A stretch of 28,509 nucleotides of DNA from Ruminococcus sp. GTDB taxonomy: Bacteria > Bacillota > Clostridia > Oscillospirales > Acutalibacteraceae. The DNA is taken from assembly GCA_017380355.1 (NCBI GenBank), contig JAFOED010000030.1, positions 1 through 28,509 of the forward strand, in the 5' to 3' direction. The position numbers were made by a program, and so were the translations under genes. Below the pieces are notes generated by a model. That model had not been told where the DNA came from. It saw only the letters and a program-made list of their open reading frames with translations, and did not search any database. Below, piece after piece: positions 23,435-28,509 of this stretch. Each line of letters starts with the position of its first letter. The stretch's first letter is position 1.

Positions 23435-23468
23435 AAAGCACAGCCATGTTTTTAGGCTGTGCTTTTTT
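23435..23468. terminator. Terminator after the CHR operon, shared with convergent sigG
   Basis: AAAGCACAGCC (23435-23445) and GGCTGTGCTTT (23455-23465) form a perfect 11-bp stem with a 9-nt loop. The + strand is followed by T residues at 23463-23468. On the - strand a weaker CGTTTTGTG follows, so it may also end sigG, whose stop codon touches it. Confidence 0.88.
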
Positions 23469-24250
23469 CATATTTCACGCTTTATATTATCTAGTGCGCC
23501 TTTTTCAATTCGGCTGACCTGTGCTTGGCTTATTCCGATTTCCTGTGCGACTTCCATCTGAGTTTTTCCTTTGAAGTACCGCAAAGCTAAAATCTTCTTT
23601 TCTCTGTCCGAGAGCTTTCTTATCGCTTCTTTTATCGCAATTTCATCGAGCCAGTCGTTATCGTCAACCTTATCCCCCACCTGATCCATTACATATATCG
23701 TGTCGTTACCTTCGGAAAACACAGGCTCGTACAAAGAGACAGGCTCTACAATTGCTTCGAGTGCAAGTACAACCGTTTCTTTCTCTACTTCCATCACTTT
23801 AGCTATTTCTTCGACTGTAGGCTCTTTTCCGTTTTTTATAGTGAGTTCTTCTTTTATCTGCATCGCGTGGTAGGCGGTGTCCCTCATCGAGCGTGACACA
23901 CGCACCGCGTTGTTATCCCTTAGATAACGCCTCAGCTCTCCGCAGACCATCGGCACACCGTAGGTAGAAAAACGCACATCTAAAGATAAATCGAAGTTAT
24001 CTATTGCTTTTATAAGTCCTATTACACCGACCTGAAACAAATCGTCTGCGTTTTCTCCTCGATTCACGAAACGCTGAATCACAGAAAGGACAAGTCGCAG
24101 ATTTCCGTTAATCATTTTTTCTCGTGCTGCTTTTGCTTCTTTTTTGCTACCGTTTCTGATAACAGAAATAAGCTCACGCTTCTCTTTTTCTGACAAAACT
24201 GTCAGCTGTGTTGTGTTTACTCCGCAGATTTCGACTTTATTATATTGCAA
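23468..24250 (-). CDS. sigG: RNA polymerase sporulation sigma factor SigG
   Basis: SigG drives late gene expression in the forespore. The 260-residue protein begins QYNKVEICGVNT, the diagnostic SigG N-terminus (NKVEICGV), and has region 2 (NLRLVLSVIQRFVNRGENADDLFQVG; FSTYGVPM), region 3 (RYLRDNNAVRVSRSMRD) and region 4 (KLSDREKKILALRYF; GKTQMEVAQEIGISQAQVSRIEKGA). There is no ATG. I choose the TTG at 24250, 6 nt after AAGGGGGA; the adjacent TTG at 24253 leaves only 3 nt. The ribosome binding site lies in the 3' arm of the hairpin after rmuC. The usual spoIIGA-sigE neighbours are not upstream here; rmuC is. Confidence 0.95.
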   Translation of the reverse strand: MQYNKVEICGVNTTQLTVLSEKEKRELISVIRNGSKKEAKAAREKMINGNLRLVLSVIQRFVNRGENADDLFQVGVIGLIKAIDNFDLSLDVRFSTYGVPMVCGELRRYLRDNNAVRVSRSMRDTAYHAMQIKEELTIKNGKEPTVEEIAKVMEVEKETVVLALEAIVEPVSLYEPVFSEGNDTIYVMDQVGDKVDDNDWLDEIAIKEAIRKLSDREKKILALRYFKGKTQMEVAQEIGISQAQVSRIEKGALDNIKREI

Positions 24251-24296
24251 CAAAAATCCCCCTTGGTATCACTTAAAATAAGTATTACCAAAGGGG
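24251..24296 (-). terminator. Hairpin between rmuC and sigG: terminator that also masks the sigG ribosome binding site
   Basis: On the - strand CCCCTTTGGTA (24296-24286) pairs with TACCAAGGGGG (24268-24258) as 11 continuous pairs including one T-G wobble; an A/A mismatch and five inner pairs around ATTTT extend it. ATTTTTG follows. The right arm includes AAGGGGGA, the sigG Shine-Dalgarno. The T run is short, so both termination and SD masking are plausible. Confidence 0.75.
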
Positions 24297-24310
24297 TGTT
24301 TTTTAATTCA
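24280..24310 (-). promoter_or_regulatory. Candidate SigF/SigG-type promoter for sigG
   Basis: TGAATT (24310-24305) and AATACTT (24286-24280) on the - strand are 18 nt apart, compared with the SigG consensus of about TGAATA and CATACTA. Matches are 5 of 6 and 5 of 7. It overlaps the rmuC-sigG hairpin, and a start near 24273 would make a leader lacking the left arm. Found by eye only. Confidence 0.4.
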
Positions 24311-24311
24311 G

Positions 24312-25571
24312 TTATTCTTCTTCTAAAAGTGGAACATCGTTTACAGGAGTATCAATACTCTGTACAGCGCTGAGTTTTCTCTGAATCTGTCGTGTGCGGA
24401 CACCCGCTAAAGTATCGAGGTCTTTTGTGACGAGATTGATGTGTTGCTGAGCTTTTGAAAGCACGTCAGCAAAGGAGTCAAACTCTTTCTTAACAGAGCC
24501 GAGAACTTCCCATACTTCGGCACTGCGCTTCTGTACAGCCAAGGTCTTAAAGCCCATCTGGATGCTGTTTAAAAGTGCCGCCATTGTGCTAGGACCTGCG
24601 ATATTGACCTTATAATCACGCTGTAAAACTTCGACCATACCGCGATTGACAACTTCGCTGTAAAGTCCCTCGAAAGGTAAAAACATTATAGCAAACTCAG
24701 TTGTATTAGGTGGGTCGATGTACTTGTCGTGGATGTCTTTTGCTTCTTTTTTAATGGTAGTAATCAGAGCTTTTGCGGCAGCGTCCACAGCTTCCTTAGA
24801 ACCACTGTCATACGCATCCCTAAGCTGTGCAAAAGTGTCACCAGGAAACTTCGAGTCGATAGGAAGATAGATAAATCCTGAGTCATCAGCAGGGAGCTTC
24901 ACCGCAAATTCTACTACATCGCGTGAACCGCTTTTAGTAGCAACGTTTTCTTCAAACTGTTCTGGTGCGAGAATCTCCTTTAAGATAGACGAAAGCTGAA
25001 TTTCGCCTAAGATACCACGAGTTTTCACGTTAGAAAGCACCTTTTTCAGGTCGCCCACTCCAGACGCTAAGCTCTGCATCTCACCGAGTCCCTTGTAGAC
25101 TTGTTCAAGTCGCTCGGAAACAAGTGCGAAAGACTTATTCATCTTATCTTCAAGTGTCTGCTGAAGCTTCTCGTCAACCGTCTGTCGCATTTTCTCAAGC
25201 TGTTTGTTGTTATCTTCCTGAATGTAGCTCAGTTTCTGCTCTACGCTACGACGGATAAGCTCGAGCTTCTGCTCATTTTCAAGCGCAAAAGTCTTGAGTC
25301 GCTCTTCGATAGCTTTCGAGTTTTCTGTCTGTGTCTGTGCGAAATTCTGCTGATTGAGTGCAATCATATCGCCCATATTCTTGACAGACTGCTGTGTCGA
25401 TTGAACTAGCTCCTGTCGCACTGCTGAAAGTTGCTGTGCGTTTTTCTCGTAAAACTCAGACATATCAGGCTTTGAGTTTCCCTTTTTGAGAATCATAACT
25501 AAAGCGATAACACTCACAACAAGAGATAAACCCGCTATAAGTAAAATCAGTATGTTTATAATTGAATCCAT
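24312..25571 (-). CDS. rmuC: RmuC-family DNA recombination protein
   Basis: RmuC proteins limit recombination-type rearrangements and have a predicted nuclease-like core; the biochemical role is unclear. The 419-residue protein has an N-terminal membrane helix (about 4-28), a long coiled coil (about 38-165, rich in Gln, Glu and Lys), and the RmuC domain (TRGILGEIQLSSILKEILAPEQF, about 182-204; LPIDSKFPGDTFAQL; FAIMFLPFEGLYSEVV; GPSTMAALLNSIQMGFKTLAVQKRS). Length is typical. The ATG is preceded by CAGGAG. Its promoter follows the S1 gene stop immediately, so it may also be read from that gene. Confidence 0.94.
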   Translation of the reverse strand: MDSIINILILLIAGLSLVVSVIALVMILKKGNSKPDMSEFYEKNAQQLSAVRQELVQSTQQSVKNMGDMIALNQQNFAQTQTENSKAIEERLKTFALENEQKLELIRRSVEQKLSYIQEDNNKQLEKMRQTVDEKLQQTLEDKMNKSFALVSERLEQVYKGLGEMQSLASGVGDLKKVLSNVKTRGILGEIQLSSILKEILAPEQFEENVATKSGSRDVVEFAVKLPADDSGFIYLPIDSKFPGDTFAQLRDAYDSGSKEAVDAAAKALITTIKKEAKDIHDKYIDPPNTTEFAIMFLPFEGLYSEVVNRGMVEVLQRDYKVNIAGPSTMAALLNSIQMGFKTLAVQKRSAEVWEVLGSVKKEFDSFADVLSKAQQHINLVTKDLDTLAGVRTRQIQRKLSAVQSIDTPVNDVPLLEEE

Positions 25572-25600
25572 AACTAACTCCTGTGTTTTTTTATATCCTT

Positions 25601-25629
25601 ATCTTAACACCGAGCTTTAAAATAGTCAA
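25601..25629 (-). promoter_or_regulatory. SigA-type promoter for rmuC
   Basis: TTGACT (25629-25624) and TAAGAT (25606-25601) on the - strand are 17 nt apart, about 30 nt before the rmuC ATG and only 8 bp past the S1 gene stop. No terminator separates it from the S1 gene. Confidence 0.65.
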
Positions 25630-25636
25630 CGCAGTT

Positions 25637-26554
25637 TTAAAACCTGGTGTAAATCTGTTTTTTACATTCAGGTGGCGAGTAGTAAAACTCATCAATATGC
25701 TCTCCATCGTAAAAATACTTTATCGGAGTTTTCGAGGCTTCATCAAAGAAAGAGTCTACGATTATAAGTTTTATCTTCATTTTCGATGGGATTATACTCT
25801 TTATGTAAACGCTCGCCTGCTGACCTACTTCTACATCGTCTTTGAGTTCCGCAAGTCCTGCGATATTAGGCGCAAGCTCAACGAAAATTCCGTAGTTTTC
25901 AACCGAGCGGATGATACCAGAAACAGTCTCGCCCTGCATAAACATATCGGCGTTTTCCTGCCACGTACCTAAAAGCTCTTTATGGCTTAAGCTTATGCGG
26001 GAATTCTCCTTAGTTCGCACCACAGCTTTTATGTCCATACCAACTGTAAAACGCTCTTTCGGGTGCTCGATTCTGGAAACAGAAATCGCATCGATCGGCA
26101 TAAGTGAAACTACTCCGCACCCTATATCAGCGAACGCTCCGAAGCTCTCAAGGTGTGTTATTCTGGCATCAATTACGTCGCCTATTATAAGCTTTTCTAC
26201 GTAATTATCGATACACATCTTCTGTGCCTTCGCACGCGACAAAACAGCTATAGTCTCGCCGTTTTCTTCGATAAAATCAGTGACAACAAAGCACACAGGC
26301 CGATTAACTCGTGAAATAACCGCAATATCCCTGACTGTACCCTCTTTAATTCCGACAGCTCCCTCAACTCTAGGAATAACGCCTTTTATGCCACCTAAGT
26401 CAACAATTAAATTATGTTGATTGTCGCACATAAGCGCCTTTGATTCAAGAATAGTACTATTTAGCTGTGCTTCCTTTAAAAGTGACAAAGAGCTTATTAT
26501 CCTCTCATTGTCTTTTTCATTAATCAATTTACCCTCAGGTAAATATCGTGTCAT
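25637..26554 (-). CDS. S1 RNA-binding domain protein (RpsA-like)
   Basis: The 305-residue cytoplasmic protein appears to hold three S1-type OB folds. The first (about 30-110) is degenerate (ALMCDNQHNLIVDLGGIKGVIPRVE). The second (about 124-195) has GDVIDARITHLESFGAFADIGCGVVSLMPI and ends RISLSHKELLGTW. The third (about 208-275) has GETVSGIIRSVENYGIFVELAPNIAGLAEL. This matches short clostridial proteins annotated as 30S ribosomal protein S1-like, shorter than the four- to six-domain true S1. Role in translation initiation or RNA decay is inferred. GGGAGG precedes the ATG. It is followed closely by the rmuC promoter. Confidence 0.83.
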   Translation of the reverse strand: MTRYLPEGKLINEKDNERIISSLSLLKEAQLNSTILESKALMCDNQHNLIVDLGGIKGVIPRVEGAVGIKEGTVRDIAVISRVNRPVCFVVTDFIEENGETIAVLSRAKAQKMCIDNYVEKLIIGDVIDARITHLESFGAFADIGCGVVSLMPIDAISVSRIEHPKERFTVGMDIKAVVRTKENSRISLSHKELLGTWQENADMFMQGETVSGIIRSVENYGIFVELAPNIAGLAELKDDVEVGQQASVYIKSIIPSKMKIKLIIVDSFFDEASKTPIKYFYDGEHIDEFYYSPPECKKQIYTRF

Positions 26555-26659
26555 TTTACATCCTCCCTATATTTTTATACTGTTAGATGTCTATGCTAAA
26601 ATATTACCATATATGCAAAAACAAATAGTGAACATTGTTTGAAATTTTATGCTAAACTC

Positions 26660-26688
26660 TTGCAAATAAATATGATATATATTAAAAT
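26660..26688 (+). promoter_or_regulatory. SigA-type promoter for the cyclophilin gene
   Basis: TTGCAA (26660-26665) and TAAAAT (26683-26688) are 17 nt apart on the + strand, with the expected start about 25 nt before the ATG at 26721. The spacer and surroundings are extremely AT-rich. Confidence 0.65.
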
Positions 26689-26720
26689 CATATATAGTCT
26701 TTTAAGAAAGGATAATGACT

Positions 26721-27449
26721 ATGAAAAAGATTATTGCTTTAGCATTAGTGCTTTTGATGTGCGTGGCTACACTTGCTGGTTGTGGCAACGACGAAGTTTT
26801 CACAGGCACTACAGAATTACAAGGTGGCGTTGACGCCGGAGAAGGAGAAAAAGAAACTATGAATTACGAAGCAAAACCAACAGATGCAATTTTAGACATC
26901 AACGATATCAAAAGAGTTACTGACCCTGTTGTTGATGATGATTATGCAACTCGTGACCCTGAAAAAGGTGAGACTGTTGCTATCATCCACACAAATATGG
27001 GCGACATCAAGATGCGATTCTTAGACGAGATCGCTCCACTCGCTACAAACAGCTTTATCGCACTCGCTAATGAGGGCAGATACGACAAAACTATCTTCCA
27101 CAGAGTTATCAACAACTTTATGATTCAGTGTGGTGACTACACAAACTTCAACGGTACAGGCGGTGCTTCTGCTTACGGCGTTGAGTTTGATAACGAAGTT
27201 TCCGAGTACGCTTCAAACGTCAGAGGCTCTGTTGCTATGGCAAATGCTGGTCCTAACACAAACGGCAGCCAGTTCTACATCAACCAGTGTCATTCAGATA
27301 ACACTTACCTTGACGGTGGTTACACAGTATTCGGCTGGGTTTACGAAGGTATGGACGTTGTTGACAGTATCGCTGCTGTAAGCACTGACTATTCCGACAG
27401 ACCACTCGAGGATGTTATCATCGAATACATCGAGATTGTAAAATACTAA
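26721..27449 (+). CDS. Lipoprotein peptidyl-prolyl cis-trans isomerase (cyclophilin)
   Basis: The 242-residue protein has a lipoprotein signal peptide ending in LAGC (lipobox; Cys about residue 21), a short linker, and a cyclophilin domain (about 83-240): NSFIALANEGRYDKTIFHRVINNFMIQCGD (given in part; catalytic Arg in FHRV), RGSVAMANAGPNTNGSQFYI, and DGGYTVFGWVYEGMDVV. It should fold or chaperone secreted proteins at the outer face of the membrane. I use the ATG at 26721, 8 nt after AAAGGA; an ATG at 26715 is only 2 nt away. The fold and signal are complete. No strong terminator follows, so the HAD gene 48 bp downstream may be co-transcribed. Confidence 0.94.
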   Translation: MKKIIALALVLLMCVATLAGCGNDEVFTGTTELQGGVDAGEGEKETMNYEAKPTDAILDINDIKRVTDPVVDDDYATRDPEKGETVAIIHTNMGDIKMRFLDEIAPLATNSFIALANEGRYDKTIFHRVINNFMIQCGDYTNFNGTGGASAYGVEFDNEVSEYASNVRGSVAMANAGPNTNGSQFYINQCHSDNTYLDGGYTVFGWVYEGMDVVDSIAAVSTDYSDRPLEDVIIEYIEIVKY

Positions 27450-27497
27450 TATTTTTCTTATTAAGAAATATCTAATTTTCTCGAAAGGAATTTTAAG

Positions 27498-28346
27498 ATG
27501 TCAGATAAACCTATAGTCGCTATAATGTACGACTTCGACAAAACGCTGTGTACTAAAGATATGCAGGACTACAACTTCATACCGAGTTTATCGATGACAT
27601 CTTCGGATTTCTGGGCTGCTGCGAACGGCTTCGGATGGGACGAACACATGGACTCAATACTCGCATATATGTACACGATGGTGAAAAAGTCCAAAGAGAA
27701 AAACATCCCGCTTTTACGCGACACTTTAGTCAAAAACGGTAAAGATATCGAGCTTTATCCGGGTGTTAAAGAGTGGTTCGACAGAGTGAATCAGTACGGC
27801 GCAATTGTCGGTGTATCAGTTGAACACTACATAATTTCATCAGGACTCAAAGAAATCATCGAGGGTTCGGGTATCAGCGAAAAGTTCAAGGAGATTTTTG
27901 CGTGTGAGTTTTACTACGACGAAACAGGTCACGCTGTGTGGCCGAAAACCGCAGTAAACTACACAAACAAAACTCAGTTTGTTTATCGTATCAACAAAGG
28001 TGTGCTCGACGTTGCTAACGACGTTGACTTAAACCGCTCTATGCCTGACGACTCAAAGCGCGTACCTTTCACCAATATGGTTTACATCGGAGACGGTTTG
28101 TCCGATGTACCTTGTATGAAGATGATGAAAGCATACGGTGGTCACTCAATCGCTGTGTACACAGACTTAAACAAAGAAAAAGTCGAGCAGCTGTTAATCG
28201 AAGACAGAGTGGACTACATCTTCCCTGCTGATTATACTAAGGACAAAGCTTTAGATAAAACGATGAAAAACATCCTGCGTAAAATCGCAATCGAGAACGA
28301 CTTAAGCGACGAAAACACAAGACAGCTCAAAGCTATTGAAAAATAA
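27498..28346 (+). CDS. HAD-superfamily hydrolase
   Basis: The 282-residue cytoplasmic protein has the HAD nucleophile motif MYDFDKTL (D12 and D14), and motif IV YIGDGLSDVPCMKMMK (about 194-209). A Lys in the central region (for example in WPKTAVNYTNKTQF) should be motif III. A helical cap lies between them (about 30-110). Such proteins are phosphatases or phosphotransferases of unknown substrate; the family is frequent in gut Firmicutes. AAAGGA lies 8 nt before the ATG. It probably forms a two-gene unit with the cyclophilin. No terminator is evident after the stop. Confidence 0.88.
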   Translation: MSDKPIVAIMYDFDKTLCTKDMQDYNFIPSLSMTSSDFWAAANGFGWDEHMDSILAYMYTMVKKSKEKNIPLLRDTLVKNGKDIELYPGVKEWFDRVNQYGAIVGVSVEHYIISSGLKEIIEGSGISEKFKEIFACEFYYDETGHAVWPKTAVNYTNKTQFVYRINKGVLDVANDVDLNRSMPDDSKRVPFTNMVYIGDGLSDVPCMKMMKAYGGHSIAVYTDLNKEKVEQLLIEDRVDYIFPADYTKDKALDKTMKNILRKIAIENDLSDENTRQLKAIEK

Positions 28347-28362
28347 CACATAAGAAAAGACC

Positions 28363-28493
28363 TCACTAAAGGGCGGCGCAATGTAGTGATTTAATAGCCT
28401 TAAATCAATTCTTTTGTCGAATGACTGTGTTAAAGCACTCGAAATACGACAGTATTTCATCGTGCTTACGCCTTGTCCTTCACGCAAAAGAAT
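28363..28493. repeat. Palindrome-rich non-coding element downstream of the HAD gene
   Basis: Three inverted structures follow one another: TCACTA/TAGTGA (28363-28368 and 28384-28389), GATTTAA/TTAAATC around TAGCC (28388-28406), and a long imperfect hairpin at 28408-28493. The long one has perfect ends ATTCTTTTG/CAAAAGAAT, inner AAGCAC/GTGCTT and AAATAC/GTATTT pairs, and a GACA loop; the arms of about 40 nt align along their whole length with mismatches. No convincing gene lies here. It resembles a dispersed palindromic repeat (REP/MITE-like); copies outside the window cannot be checked. Confidence 0.5.
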
Positions 28494-28509
28494 AAGATTT
28501 CAGGTGCTA

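Noticed and set aside
27450..27497. A terminator after the cyclophilin gene
   Set aside because: The only inverted repeat is short, AT-only with a bulge, and the T run is weak.

Overview
The window looks like a piece of chromosome from a low-GC, spore-forming, anaerobic Gram-positive bacterium, most likely a gut-type clostridium of the Oscillospirales/Ruminococcaceae kind. The placement is inferred from gene content: the late forespore sigma factor SigG, rubrerythrin, ThyX in place of ThyA, a T-box before alaS, strong AGGAGG-type ribosome binding sites, and families common in Clostridia (DUF512, DUF4093/RNase M5, DUF6472, paired half-size CHR transporters). No phage, plasmid, transposase, CRISPR, rRNA or tRNA gene is visible. 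Nearly all of it is housekeeping sequence.

Layout: 1-960 (+) is the 3' part of a CNNM/CBS membrane protein, ending at a bidirectional terminator. 1011-6324 (-) is a six-gene operon transcribed HIT protein, phosphoribosyltransferase, comEC, holA, RNase M5-like, rubrerythrin, with short gaps or overlaps and a good promoter before the HIT gene. 6424-7731 (-) is a D,D-carboxypeptidase with its own promoter and terminator. 7830-11148 (-) is DUF512 radical-SAM protein, der, plsY. 11219-11937 (-) is DUF177 (YceD) and rpmF behind a consensus promoter overlapped by a palindrome. 12136-15215 (-) is alaS with an alanine T-box leader and a repeat-like insert between the T-box terminator and the start codon.

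15224-21376 (-) is a long co-directional run: thyX, tmk, DUF2156, DJ-1/PfpI, 5-formyl-THF cyclo-ligase, mltG and a U32 peptidase-family protein. It joins dTMP/dTDP synthesis and folate one-carbon chemistry to cell-wall and probable tRNA-modification genes. 21614-23385 (+) is a small operon of a DUF2752 membrane protein, a 59-residue cysteine-rich protein (DUF6472-like) and two half-size CHR (chromate-transporter family) proteins. 23468-26554 (-) holds an S1-domain protein, rmuC and sigG. 26721-28346 (+) holds a lipoprotein cyclophilin and a HAD-family hydrolase, followed by a palindrome-rich tail to the window end.

The most interesting points are: (i) the sigG translation signal, a TTG start whose Shine-Dalgarno sequence lies in the 3' arm of the upstream terminator hairpin, with a possible forespore promoter inside the same structure; (ii) a ComEC whose C-terminal metallo-beta-lactamase-like domain lacks the metal-binding motif; (iii) the uncharacterised DUF2752/DUF6472/CHR operon; (iv) two repeat-like structured elements, in the alaS leader and at the window end; (v) a palindrome over the DUF177-rpmF promoter. 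I see no clear evidence of a wholly new defence or mobile system.
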